Shown here: piece by piece, positions 1 through 10,822 of the stretch
Numbering within the stretch: the first letter of the stretch is position 1
Layout: each line of letters begins with the position of its first letter
NCBI GenBank assembly: GCA_018398765.1
Contig: JAHBMJ010000477.1
Coordinates: forward strand, 40,821-104,820
Direction: 5' to 3'
Source of the DNA: Chromera velia
Lineage: Eukaryota; Sar; Chromeraceae
Length of the DNA: 64,000 nucleotides
The notes under the pieces: model-generated
Databases searched by the model: none
The model's input: only the letters and a program-made list of their open reading frames with translations
What the model was told of the DNA's origin: nothing
Position numbers and translations under genes: made by a program

Positions 1-109
1 CATCAAAGGAGCGTAACGTCGAACAGAGGAAGAAACAGGTCCGCAGAGAAACGCGCACAGTCTGTCCAATTATTTTTGTTTTTGTTTTCGTTTGCTTCCG
101 CTTTTGGTT

Positions 110-1442
110 TCAGTGATCAGTTCTCTGAAAAATGGCATGGAGGAAAGACAACTCAGAGAAGTAAAGTGGAAGGCAAGGCTTCCTGCTCCAAACAAACAGC
201 CGTCTCCCTCCGATGAGAGGAAGGAAGGGCCTTTTTCTTTTTCTTCATGCTTTCCCGTGCCCCAACTAACTAGCGGACACACACACACACACACACACAC
301 ACAGAATTCCGGGCCTTTCTTTTTGAAGCACACGACCACACGACAGAACAGCCCACCGTCTCTGTCCCACCTCACCCAGTGACTCGATTCTCTTCTTTTC
401 TCTTCAGACTCACCTGGTGAAAGTCGCTGGGTATGAGCGCGTAAGTCCTGCTGTCCTTCCCGGGCTCAGTCTTATACCGAAAGCTCGGGGGCACGAACAC
501 AAAACGCCAGGAGCACAGGTATCGCCCTGCAGAATTTTTTTCATTTTGCAGTGCAACAGAAGCCAGGGCCCTTTCCTGCTCTCTCTAACAGCCATGCGGT
601 GGGGGCTTAGCTGACTGTTTGGACACAGCAAAAAGGGAGTTGCATACAAATGAACGAGAGCGCTCACACAAATTCGCACCCCGACACACTTCAGGTTTTA
701 GTGTTGTTCGTCAACTCCCTCCCCTCAATGATGTCGTCACCACACAAAGAAGCAGGAAGATACGAAAACAGGGGATAAAGAGCAGAGCTACATGCATCAT
801 TTTCTGACTGACCTTCCTTGTCAGGTGTGGGGGCTACAGTCGGGACACATCGGAATTCTGCAACAAGCAAAGACACAAACAGGACGAGGATAAGACAGGA
901 CAAACGGAAGTTTAGCAGAACGGAGTTCTTGGTGGGTGAGTTTTCTGCAAACCATGATTTCTTTTTTTCTGTTCGCGTCTCCTTCATTCCACCCACCCTC
1001 TGCAGACACTTATGCCCACGCACACAAAACAGAATCCCAAACCCCCCCCGTATGCCCAGTCAATTGCCCCCCCGAAAACGAGTCTGATCAAATCGGGCGG
1101 CCAAAAAATTCACCAACCGTCTCCCTCTTTCTCTGCCCCCCCCCCATGTTTTTTAGACACAGCCCCCCACAGACAGACAGATAGACAGAGAGACCCACCA
1201 TCCAGCTGCCCGTACCCAGTGGCAATCTGCCGAAAGTGTTCGGGGTCTGAGACTTGCTTTTCCAGTCGGTTCAACTTCTCAGCTCTCTGAATGCACACAT
1301 GGAGGAGAAACCAGGGAAAAGGAAAATGACAGGCTCGACCACATTAACAAACGGAGAAGGAACCAGGCCCTGATCAAAATCACCATCAATCAAATCGCAG
1401 CTCTTGTATTTGTCAGAGCTTCGTTCCTGAACTACGAGGGAC

Positions 1443-1512
<70 letters not shown>

Positions 1513-2087
1513 TCGTCCAGTCATTCTTCAAGTCTGGAGTCTCTGTCTGTCCACGCCGAGTCCAAATTCCAACCCACGCCAGTCATGCTGCCTTCCTTCT
1601 ACTGTGTTTCTTTGCCCACACCTCTCCAAAACAAACTTCCTAGCTGCATGCATCTGAGTCCCATCTCTCTTTCTCACTGACTCACGTTTAATGCGCGTCT
1701 TTCCTTTCGATTTGGCGGCTTTGCAGCTTGAGCAAACCCCTCTTCCCCCCCCTGCCCTTCAGGCCCTCCCACCGCACCCTCGAAGGACGACGACACTCCT
1801 GTGCCTGGAGACGCCCCGGGGTGCAGGTCCCCCTCCCTCTCCACCTGCAGATCTGCCTCCTGGCCTTGAATTGGAACTGCGTCCTTCCCAATGCTCAGAG
1901 ATGCTGGAGGCATAGAAGAAGAAGAGGAAGGACCCCCACCGTCTCCAGCAGCAGCAGCGGCAGCAGCGGCACCGCGAGCCACAAGAGTGTCCTGAGATTG
2001 TGACTGAGCATCGTGTAGGGCTTCTGGCGGTTGGGTCGACAGCTCTTTGTCTGCGGCCGGGACCTCACCGGAAGCCGCCCCCTCCAT
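110..2087 (-). CDS. Spliced gene of unknown function (four supported exons)
   Basis: I do not recognise the family. Four exons join in phase on the minus strand: 2087-1686, 1286-1199, 857-813 and 526-414, all with GT donors and AG acceptors. Exon 1 encodes an acidic, low-complexity N-terminus with an alanine run and a serine run, ending in a basic stretch (PNRKERRALN). Exon 2 is a short charged helix (RAEKLNRLEKQVSDPEHF). Exon 4 gives a compact, conserved-looking block (CSWRFVFVPPSFRYKTEP, then SRTYALIPSDFHQ). The 3' end is uncertain: a last acceptor at 125-126 gives either a very short phase-0 tail ending at 110 or, in another frame, a lysine-rich tail (KSGSKRKQKQK). The ATG at 2087 lies in an open frame that continues upstream (LEIERILK), so an earlier exon is possible. 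The donors at 1685 and 812 are gtgagtcag and gtcagtcag, like those of the ligase gene further along. Confidence 0.6.
1447..1510. repeat. (CT)n-(GT)n compound microsatellite
   Basis: A run of CT dinucleotides passes directly into a run of GT dinucleotides, inside the first intron of the minus-strand gene. A shorter CA run lies at about 281-302. The ORFs across it are dinucleotide artefacts. Confidence 0.9.
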
Positions 2088-2711
2088 TTTCAAGATCCGC
2101 TCTATCTCAAGAAAACACGTGTACCCGTCAGTCTAGATCGAACGAAATGAAATTAAAGTATCAGCAGAGTTGCGATACTCGTTCTTTCATCTCGCCTGTT
2201 TGTTCTGGGGTTCTGGAGCGAAGGGATCGAACATGTATGCCAACAAACGCTCTCCAGCTAGAAGCTGCAGGGAATCTGCAGGGACATGCAGGGACAGGAT
2301 AGGGACAGGGCAGGAAAAGTCTCGATCTCGCGCGCGATGAATGCGGTGAATGAGTCGCTGCATGGGCCCCGGCACGACGCACACTCCGGGCCATGCATGC
2401 ATGTTGGGGCCCCGGCCGGGCCCGCAATTAAAGGCCCCGGAAAGCATGCAACTTCGAGTAGGCACTTAACAATTTAAAGTTCCGGATTCGAATTTCGAAA
2501 TCGCCTCAGGGGGCAGCTCAGCTCTGCTGAGATCAGCCGAGAGGCCGGGTCTGAGGCCCTAAGATCGCATTCACTCGCATAACGCATTTTTTCATTTTTT
2601 GTGGGGGGGGTTCGGTGTTTGTTTGCATGTTTGTCTATCACAGGTGTCGCCCTGATTCTAAAATGTGCCACTCCAGCAACTCGTACGAAGCCATGCAATC
2701 ATATTAATTAT
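2088..2711. other. Intergenic DNA carrying one arm of a dispersed inverted repeat
   Basis: No gene is seen. The stretch 2495-2585 is the reverse complement, with some divergence, of 10050-10135. The shared core includes CTCAGCTCTGCTGAGATCAG here and its complement there. Around 2385-2405 there are GCATGCATG palindromes. It reads as fragments of dispersed repeats rather than unique sequence. Confidence 0.5.
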
Positions 2712-2912
2712 AACAGGTATGCAGGGCTCGTACTAACGCGGCTCATAAGTTGGCAGGAAGGTCTATCAAACTAGACATTTGTTGGTATTCCCTTGCTCAG
2801 TCTTGTTCTATACTCTCATACAAGAGAAACGCGACTAGTGATTCATATGGCTAAATGGCATGTAACGACGCGCGCTTTCACTTTCATCGCGGCCCCGGAA
2901 AGACATACACGT
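2712..2912 (-). repeat. Putative 3' LTR of the degenerate element
   Basis: A direct copy of 5273-5521 with internal deletions. It lacks the CTAGACCTAGAGCTAGATG segment and part of the CAGTGTTAG segment present in the other copy. Confidence 0.5.
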
Positions 2913-4199
2913 GGACCAGCTCATTCACAGTCAATATAGGAGGGCGGGGCGCTCGCTTACACTTATGCCATGACCAGCATATACGTCACACATGTCCACC
3001 TCCAAAGACGATCGTCCTCGATCGTTTTCTTCTTTCGACGATCAATGCATCTCACTTTGAATCACAGATTCTCTCTCACTCAATGCAATCACAATCATAC
3101 ACCCTCGAGTGCAATTTGTTCACCCTTGCAACCTGAAAATAAAACATCATCGGCACATTTCATCAATGAAAAATTTCTTTTCTGCGATCGCAATCTCCCT
3201 TGCCTCATCCATCTAGCTCCATCTCTGTCTCACGGAACCCTTAAGTGGCAGTGTCCTCAAGCCAAATCAATACTGTATGCTCGAAGCTGCAAGGCTCAAA
3301 ACACGCAAACACGAATTGAAACAGTCATATCATGACTTCCTCAGGCGTCCCCGAGGTACAAATCGAAACGAAGACACACACTACAGCTGTGCTATGTCTT
3401 CACTTCATGTGAAAAGGCCCAGCCAAAACAGCTCTACCATGAATTACCATGAATTACCGCATTTAATTTACCGTAAGCTAGTCTCAAATTGACTCTCAAA
3501 TCATTCACCTCTCCCTTCCATAATCTTTTACACTGAACAACTTGCTCCAAAACCCCAGCTCTCTCCTCCTCTCTCCTTTCCCCTCCCCTCTTGCTTTACT
3601 CAGTACTCACACTCCACCGAGATCGACCGAGGGTTGGGTTAGCCTGTATCTCTCTCACCCGCTCTAGGATGGGACCCCAGAATTCTGTCCCATCTGGTGG
3701 GCCCTCTCGCGGAACACCTGCAGGCGTTGTTTCCCCCTCCATCTGCTCTTCTCTCTCTGCCTGTTTGTCAGTGAGCGCGAATGCACGCTCGATCTTGTCA
3801 ATCTCCTCTTTTGTCATCCTTTCCTCTTTCCCCTTCATTCAATTTGTTTTCTTGGGGCCTGGTATGCGACTTTTCCTGACAGTGCTTGATAGGAGATGGA
3901 ATGATATGGAGACTCTGTCTCCTCCTCACTCTCTTCATCCTCCCACCTAGCCTCCTATTTGTTCACTTTCTCATCCTCTTTCTTTTCTTCCTTTTCCTGT
4001 CCCTCCTCGATGTTGTGGAGCTATAAGGGGCGGTACACCCACTTACCATCATCTCTCTCTATCTTTCTCTCCTGTTGCACACACAAAAGACGGAATTTAA
4101 GTCTGTTGGGGTTGGGAACGCTCCTCTTTGAAGTTTTTCCCCTCCTCATCCTAATCTTCATCTTAGAAAACACCTGATGTGAGGAAATTGGGTCCTCTA

Positions 4200-5205
4200 G
4201 AGTGTTTGTTTCTTTGGGGGCCAGACGGAGGCTTCTTATTGATCCAATACTTATTAGCTGTGTGATCAGCGTGCAACTATCTGCAGCAGAAACACCCGTT
4301 ATACTTTATTAGAATTGTCGTCTCCTCATCTATCATGGGAGGTAGGTTGTGGCTAATCTGCTGACCCCAGAATCTTTGCTCATAAGTCACAGCCCCGATA
4401 TCCATTAGTGTTGGTCCCGTTGGATCGTGTGCGGCTGCACTTCCGGTGACAACTGATGGTGGGATAATGCTTAGGATGGTAGAGTGCGATGCTGCTGTGA
4501 TAATGGGGATTATTGAGTGGTAGTGAGAGTTTGCTATGGCCTGAAAAGCTGCAGAGACTGCTTGATCCAGACTCGTGGGCTCCTTTCTGGTGACCTCTTT
4601 CGCTAACTCTTGAGGCAGATTCTTTTAGAAATGGTTAATCTTGTCGCTCATACTCATGTTTGTCACTTTTAGCAACTTAGCGATGAACTGCTCGGTGTAC
4701 GTCTCAACATAAGAGATTCTACAGACTTTGCATACTTTAGTTTGTCAAGTTTGGCTCGCAGCTCTATTTGGGTATGTCTGTCCTTGAAGTAGGAAACAAG
4801 GATGGTCTTCACCTCCTCCCAAAAATTCAGCTTCCTTCCCACTTAATTTGGCAACGAATCTTCTAAAATCTTCACTGCTTGTGATGCGTCTCCAGACTGA
4901 GTGAGGTGTAACAGTGCAGCTTCATTAACAAGGAGGTCCGCTTCTGACATACAGTGAAATCTCTGATTTCTTTCACAGAGGTTCACCCAGTCAACATACT
5001 TCTCTACATCTCCATCAAAATCATAAATCGGTTTGACTTGCTTAAGAGGAGTAGAAGATGATGTCAAAAAGGTGCTGGCTGCAGTTAGATGGTCTACATG
5101 CGCTTGCAGGGAGACGAGTTTGGAGGCTTACTGAGAGATCAACGCGTCCTGTCTTTAGACAATGACAAGCAGCTCAGCTAGATCAACTGTGTTTGGACCT
5201 TCCAT
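4200..5205 (-). pseudogene. gag-like remnant of a retrotransposon
   Basis: Read on the minus strand from the ATG at 5205, the frame is open for about 16 codons, hits stops, and continues as a recognisable gag capsid-like stretch. This includes an uninterrupted segment at 5067-4843 with YDFDGDVEKYVDW and NEAALLHLTQSGDASQAV, followed past a stop by WEEVKTILVSYFKDR and ELRAKLDKLK. The pattern (F-x-G-D-x3-Y-x2-W, then W-E-x-V-x3-L-x3-F) matches the general retrotransposon gag layout. Further on, the frame fills with stops. It is dead by sequence. The family (copia or gypsy) cannot be fixed from this fragment. Confidence 0.6.
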
Positions 5206-5272
5206 CTTGCTAACCAAACGTACTCTACTGGTCGAACGAAGCTCTGCTATCACCTATAAGATTAGTTACCTA

Positions 5273-5521
5273 TAACAGGTATGCAGGGTTCGTACTAACG
5301 GGGCTTATAAGTTGGCAGGAAGGTTTGTCAAGCTAGACCTAGAGCTAGATGTTTGTTGGTATTGATTATTCCCTCGCTCAGTCTGTATCTCAGTGTTAGT
5401 TTGATTCTATGCTCTCATACAAGAGAAACGTAACTGGTGATTCATATGGCTAAATGGCATGCAACGACGCACCGCGACGCGCGCTTTCACTTTCATCGTG
5501 GCCTCGGAAAGACATATACAC
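5273..5521 (-). repeat. Putative 5' LTR of the degenerate element
   Basis: The longer of the two direct copies. Read on the minus strand it begins near TGTATATGTCTTTCC and ends near CATACCTGTTATA, immediately before the gag leader. Confidence 0.5.
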
Positions 5522-5637
5522 AGGCCGTATGCCGGGGGTGAGTGGGATGCTTTTTGCCCTCCCTTCTGCATAGGAGACCGGCGCTTTTCCGCAAAAAACT
5601 CATTCTCATAATTGGTAAAGAGTTAGAAGCTGAAACT

Positions 5638-5877
5638 TTGTGTAAAAAGACATTATAACGATAGAAAAAGAACTATTGAACAGATTTTTTATATCATTTC
5701 TAGAAATATAGGCTGCTATACAAATTTTATGAGTTTTATACCGTTTTTCTTACTATTAAGAACCGTTAAAAAATGGCCCATAAATCAAAAAATTTGTATA
5801 GCAGCCTATGTTTCTAGAAATGATATAAAAAATCTGTTCTATAGTTCTTTTTCTATCATTACAACGTCTTCTTACAC
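5638..5877. mobile_element. Hairpin MITE with ~90-bp inverted arms
   Basis: Arm 1 (about 5638-5728) and arm 2 (about 5787-5877) are nearly perfect reverse complements. For example, TATCATTTCTAGAAATATAG and GCTGCTATACAAATTT in arm 1 face their complements in arm 2. The loop is about 58 bp. The size, AT-richness and lack of coding are those of a non-autonomous foldback or MITE element. No target duplication could be assigned with confidence. Confidence 0.75.
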
Positions 5878-6064
5878 TACTAGGGGTTTAATTCTGACTA
5901 ATTCTGACCCCGTAAATAGTCCTCCTGAGGTACTCACCCAACTGGTTGGGTATGTCTCGTTATATAAGGGCTTCTTCTTCTAATATAATAGAACGTGATA
6001 GAACGTGATAGACCTAACCAGTTAGGTGAGTGCCTCGGGGGGCGTCTTGGTGGTTGCATATCGT

Positions 6065-6145
6065 GAGAAAAGTGGCTGCAGCAGGAATCAAACCCGAAAC
6101 CATATGCATGTGAATAGGATATTCTACCGACTGGGCTGCACACCG
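6065..6145 (-). pseudogene. tRNA-like remnant, possibly a SINE head
   Basis: On the minus strand an A-box-like CCCAGTCGGTAGAAT is followed at normal spacing by a B-box-like GGTTTGATTCC. The flanking acceptor-like strands GTGCAGC and GCTGCAG can partly pair. The D and anticodon stems do not fold properly and I could not fix an anticodon. This looks like a decayed tRNA or a tRNA-derived SINE rather than a working tRNA gene. Confidence 0.3.
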
Positions 6146-6261
6146 CAGAGACACAGGGAACCCCTAGTGGGCTATGACAGTATAATATACCGCAGATGCC
6201 GGTTCATGTATGCATGTAGCAATTATAGCCAATTATTTTGACGTACGCATCCGATACTTTC

Positions 6262-7140
6262 TAGCTTACTTGCCGGGGCCCAGGGCCTCGGTTTTTGTCT
6301 AGCTCTGTACACCCTCGCGACCTGGCTCAAAGGGTAACATACGGAGGGGCGTCGCGCGCGGGACACTACGTGTGTTCTCTAATCATGCCTACGGTCTATC
6401 CATCGGCTTGCAAGGATCGACGTAATACTGCGATTAATTGGCATGCTGATTTCGAGCTATTAATGTTTAGCTCGGCGTGTATGCGAAGCGTCATCCTCCG
6501 ATGGTTTTTCGCATGCATGCGTTTTTTGTATATCGTGTTATTAGCATGTATTCGATAAATTCTAATTGAATCAGACAGCAGCCTGTTGGATTGTACTGGA
6601 TTATGGTAGATTGACCGTGTGCTCCTACCGACATATTTGTACACAGACAACATAAGATCTCAGCTGTTGGAAGAGACTTTCAATTTCGTAGAATCTCCAT
6701 TATACGCGAATAAAGCCTGATCGCGACACCCATCCATCACGCAACGTACAATGTAACAGCTCCGTGCAAACGATCGTAGAAAGTTTGTACCAACGGTCGC
6801 TGAAAGTTCGAGCCATGCACATAACTGTATCTGCGAAAACTTCAAGAAACGTGCCCCTCAAGCAACCTGTGCGGGATTAACTCTTTGACGCAAGCATGCA
6901 ACTCAATTAATTGGCATGAAGAAGTAAAATGATAGTAAAATGCTGGGGCCCAGGGCCTCGGTTCTTGTCTAGATCTGTACACCCCCGCAACCTGGGTTAA
7001 CGGCCGGGTAACATGCGCGTGTGTCCCCCGATCGCGACACCCATCCGTCACACATGACGGGCTCTGTGCGAACGGTCGCGAGAAAACAATCCCTCCGCGC
7101 ACAACATGCAGAGAGAAACGTGCCCCTCAAACAATATATA
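6262..7140. repeat. Diverged direct duplication of non-coding repeats
   Basis: The segment starting GGGGCCCAGGGCCTCGGTT at about 6276 recurs at about 6944, each followed by TGTCTAG and TGTACACCC. A second block, GATCGCGACACCCATCC, occurs at about 6720 and 7030. A third, AAACGTGCCCCTCAA, occurs at about 6847 and 7117. No coding sequence was recognised. It appears to be two partial copies of one dispersed repeat. Confidence 0.55.
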
Positions 7141-7459
7141 CGGGACGCCAATGCATGGCACAAGAGATCGATCTCGGCCACGCAAATGCATTTAATTAAG
7201 CTATAGGATCTTCAATAGCAAAAAAAAACTGGTATAGGACAGACATAGCTACATATTCTCCTGTACATCTGGAGGATGGAGGTAACAAGCCCACCAGTAG
7301 GTCCAAATTTGTCGTCAATCCTGCGTCTGTGCATGCAGCTAAGCAGCAGCTTTTTGACTGACCTTGCTACGAGAATTAGTGAACTCTGCTGCATGCATGG
7401 TTCAATCAAGCTTCTGTCTAGACACATGGTGAGAGAATCAAATCTTCAGGCCAGAAGTC
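7141..7459. other. Intergenic, no recognised feature
   Basis: I see no gene, only scattered GCATGCA palindromes and AT-rich patches leading into the minisatellite. Confidence 0.4.
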
Positions 7460-7521
7460 CTATATGAAGATAAACACGCAGACGTTGAACTTCTCTCTAC
7501 TTTCACCTTTCCTGCTTGAAT
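7460..7521 (+). repeat. Left flank unit of the minisatellite, duplicated at 9752
   Basis: The sequence running from TATATGAAGATAAACACGCA through GCTTGAATGAC is found again, with a few substitutions, at about 9752-9818. There it also leads into one and a half minisatellite-like units. Confidence 0.7.
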
Positions 7522-9060
7522 GACGGCCTCTCCACTTCCATCTTTCTGTCTCTTTGCATGACAGCCTCTCTACTTCCATCTTTCTGTCTGTTTGCATGAC
7601 GGCCTCTCCACTTCCATCTTTTTGTCTGTTTGCATGGCGGCCTCTCCACTTCCATCTTTCTGTCTGTTTGCATGGCGCCTCTCCACTTCCATCTTTCTGT
7701 CTGTTTGCATGACAGCCTCTCCACTTTCGTCTTTCTGTCTGTTTGCATGGCGGCCTCTCCACTTCCATCTTTCTATCTGTTTGCATGATGGCCTCTCCAC
7801 TTTCATCTTTCTATCTGTTTACATGGCGCCTCTCCGCTTCCATCTTTCTGTCTGTTTGCATGGCGCCTCTCCGCTTTCATCTTTCTGTCTGTTTGCATGG
7901 CGCCTCTCCACTTTCGTCTTTCTGTCTGTTTGTACGATGGCCTCTCCACCTCCATCTTTCTGTCTGTTTCCATGACAACCTCTCCACTTCCATCTTTCTG
8001 TTTGTTTCCATGACAGCCTCTCCACTTCCATCTTTCTGTCTGTTTGCATGACGGCCTCTCCACTTCCATCTTTTTGTCTGTTTGCATGACGGCCTCTCCA
8101 CTTCCATCTTTCTCTCTGTTTGTATGGCGCCTCTCCACAGTGACTTCCATCTTTCTGTCTGTTTACGTGACGGCCTCTCCACCTCCATCTTTCTATCTGT
8201 TTGCATGGCGCCTCTCCGCTTCCATCTTTCTGTCTGTTTGCATGGCGCCTCTCCGCTTTCATCTTTCTGACAGTGTCTGTTTCCATGACAGCCTCTCCAC
8301 TTCCATCTTTCTGTCTGTTTACATGACGGCCTCTTCACTTCTATCTTTTTGTCTGTTTGCATGACGGCCTCTCCACTTCCATCTTTCTGTCTGTTTGCAT
8401 GGCGGCCTCTCCACTTTCATCTTTCTGTCTGTTTACATGACGGCCTTTCCACTTCCATCTTTCTGTCTGTTTGCATGATGGCCTCTCCACTTCCATCTTT
8501 TTGTCTGTTTGCATGATGGCCTCTCCACTTTCGTCTTTTTGTCTATTTGTATGACGGCCTCTCCACTTCTATCTTTCTGTCTGTTTGTATGACGGCCTCT
8601 CCACTTTCATCTTTCTCTCTGTTTGTATGGCGCCTCTCCACAGTGACTTCCATCTTTCTGTCTGTTTGCGTGACGGCCTCTCCACCTCCATCTTTTTGTC
8701 TGTTTGCATGGCGCCTCTCCGCTTCCATCTTTCTGTCTGTTTGCATGGCGCCTCTCCGCTTTCATCTTTCTGACAGTGTCTGTTTCCATGACAGCCTCTC
8801 CACTTCCATCTTTCTGTCTGTTTACATGACGGCCTCTTCACTTCCATCTTTTTGTCTGTTTGCATGATGGCCTCTCCACTTCCATCTTTCTGTCTGTTTG
8901 CATGGCGGCCTCTCCACTTTTATCTTTCTGTCTGTTTACATGACGGCCTTTCCACTTCCGTCTCTCTGTCTGTTTGTATGACGGCCTCTCCACTTCCATC
9001 TTTCTTTCTTTTTTCTTGCACGACGGCTTCTCCACTTTTATATTCCCATCTTTCTTTTTT
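7521..9060. repeat. 38-bp minisatellite array (about 40 units)
   Basis: The unit is about CATGACGGCCTCTCCACTTC followed by CATCTTTCTGTCTGTTTG. It is 38 bp, with frequent 36-bp variants that carry GGCGCC in place of GACGGCC. The array degenerates after about 9000. Because 38 is not a multiple of three, every frame on both strands is open for long stretches. The apparent proteins are shadows of the repeat: Phe/Leu/Ser-rich on plus, and Lys/Arg/Glu-rich on minus. I regard the array as non-coding. Confidence 0.9.
8044..9000. repeat. 503-bp higher-order duplication inside the minisatellite
   Basis: Marked variant units recur at a fixed offset of 503 bp. The irregular CCACAGTGACTTCC occurs at about 8136 and 8639. 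CTGACAGTGTCTGTTTCC occurs at about 8267 and 8770. The neighbouring units also keep their order, so a block of about a dozen units was duplicated as a whole. Confidence 0.8.
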
Positions 9061-10822
9061 GTTTGCTTGATGGGTCTCTACTTTCTTCTGTCATGCACTG
9101 TCAAACATGACGACTCTCCACTTTTGTCTATCTTGCCGGCTTGTATGACTACTTTCCGCTAGCTTCCATCTTTCCTGCCTGCGTGTTAAAGGCCTCTCCA
9201 GTTTCATCCTATCTGCTAGCCCGTCTACTTGCAGAAAGTCTTCCTTGTCTCCTCACATAACGACCTTTCAGTCTTTATCTTTCTTGTCTGTCTGCGTGTA
9301 TGACCCCTCATTGGAATAAACAATATACTCTAAATCTCGTCTGGTTGATAATTCCGTACAAAAGCTGACGTCTGTTCCAGTTTCATTTCTCTAGTTCATT
9401 TCTCTGGTTTTCTTTTCTGTTTTCATATGTTTGGATGCTGGCTTTTCCTGGATCACAGAGAATGTTTTTGCTTTCCTAAAATGTGAAATTTAAAGCAGAA
9501 TCATTTGAAGGAGGATGGAGGATGGAGTTTACAACATTTGAACAAAAAACGACAAAGACTTCTTCACAAGGAATTTCTAGAAGAATTTTCAACATGTATA
9601 TGTATCACTGTGGGTAATTTACTAAATTTTGAATACTTTTGACAAAGATCGATAAAGAACTTTGAAAAAAAAAAAAATAGAACTTAAAATGGTATGAATA
9701 GTTATTGATATTTATGAATGGCTGTAAAATAGTATAAGAACAAACCAGAACTCCTATATATGAAGATGAACATGCAAACATTGAACTTCTCTTCACTTTC
9801 ATCTTTCGTGCTTGAATGACAAACTCTCCACTTCTATCTTTCTGTCTGTTTGCATGATAGTCTTTCCCCTTTTATCGTCCAGACTCCAAACTCCAGACAG
9901 TCTTTTTGCAAGATGACCCTGAGGATTAATACTAAAAGGCTTTAGTCTAGACAATTTTTTGCTGGGCCCCGGCATGCCACTGGAGCCTGTAGAAATGGCA
10001 TCCTGCATTCTATCATAATTTTGTATGATATCGACCCCTTCCCCCAAAAATGGAGCTGCGATATGCGAGTCCGTGCGATCTCAGGGCCTCTCGGCTGATC
10101 TCAGCAAAGCTGAGCTGCCCTCCGAGGCGATCGTTTTCAAGGTGGTTCGCACGGAGAAAAAGTCCGGCTCAGTGTATGCCGCGGCACTCCGGGCACTGCC
10201 TTTGCGGCCGGACCCGCGGCCCCTAACCGCGCGGCGAAACTCCAGTGCAATCCAGTGCACAATTTTCACATGCAGTTTTGTTCACAAAATTAGTCGCAAA
10301 ATTAGGCGCAGATCGTTGTCTAGAGAGTTTGACCTTGTTTCCTTCATCGCTTCCACACTTTCGACTTGAAGGAAATGGAACAGACCGAACTGACTCATGA
10401 GCAGGCGTCCAGGAGGGTTCTGAAGGAAAACGTATGTGGGGAGTCTCAAGAACAAACTTGATGAAGGGTCCAAGTCCAGTGTCCTGATCAGACAGAGATT
10501 CTATAAGCCTTCTTACGTGCCCGTTTTTCTGTCTGGTCGAGTCTGATTCCCTATCTGGCTGTCAAGAAAGCAGCCAAAAGGCAAGGATTCAGATATTTTG
10601 CCTTCCTGCCCGTCTGCTTGTTAAGACGTACACATCAATACTTTCTTCTTTCTTTTTTGCACATTTGTGGTTCGTCAAATAGATCGAACTAACTGTTCAT
10701 CGGTGAGTTTCCGACTGGCCTGCTGGTAGAAGCGCGGTAACCCAGGCAGAGAAACAAGCGACCCAGAAGGTCAACGAAGATCCCAATTCCCCTCGTAGAG
10801 TGAAGGTCGTCCGACTGATCAC
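9061..10822. other. Intergenic; decayed minisatellite, AT-rich stretch, dispersed repeat
   Basis: Up to about 9300 the sequence is a fading continuation of the minisatellite. About 9480-9750 is AT-rich with an A run. About 9752-9862 repeats the left flank of the minisatellite plus one unit. About 10050-10135 is the inverted partner of 2495-2585. No gene was recognised before the PPR gene start. Confidence 0.5.

Larger units (their letters stand above)
2712..5521 (-). mobile_element. Degenerate LTR retrotransposon (minus orientation)
   Basis: Two direct copies of a roughly 200-245 bp sequence bound this segment, at about 2712-2912 and 5273-5521. They share blocks such as CATACAAGAGAAACG, TTCATATGGCTAAATGGCAT and CTTTCACTTTCATCG. 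Between them the minus strand carries a broken gag reading frame that starts just inside the 5273-5521 copy, as expected if that copy is the 5' LTR. A GATAGCAGAGCTTCG stretch just inside that copy loosely resembles the usual primer-binding region. No protease, integrase or reverse transcriptase could be recognised in the remaining part (2913-4200), so this is an old or non-autonomous copy. The assignment to LTR elements rests on layout plus the gag-like remnant. Confidence 0.6.

Noticed and set aside
6065-6145. Functional tRNA gene
   Set aside because: A and B boxes are present, but the D and anticodon arms do not fold and no anticodon could be read with confidence.
7521-9060. CRISPR array
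   Set aside because: The units are contiguous tandem repeats without unique spacers, in a eukaryotic intergenic region.
7460-9070. Many overlapping ORFs on both strands with repeated peptides
   Set aside because: A 38-bp unit reads through all frames in turn. The peptides are translations of the minisatellite.
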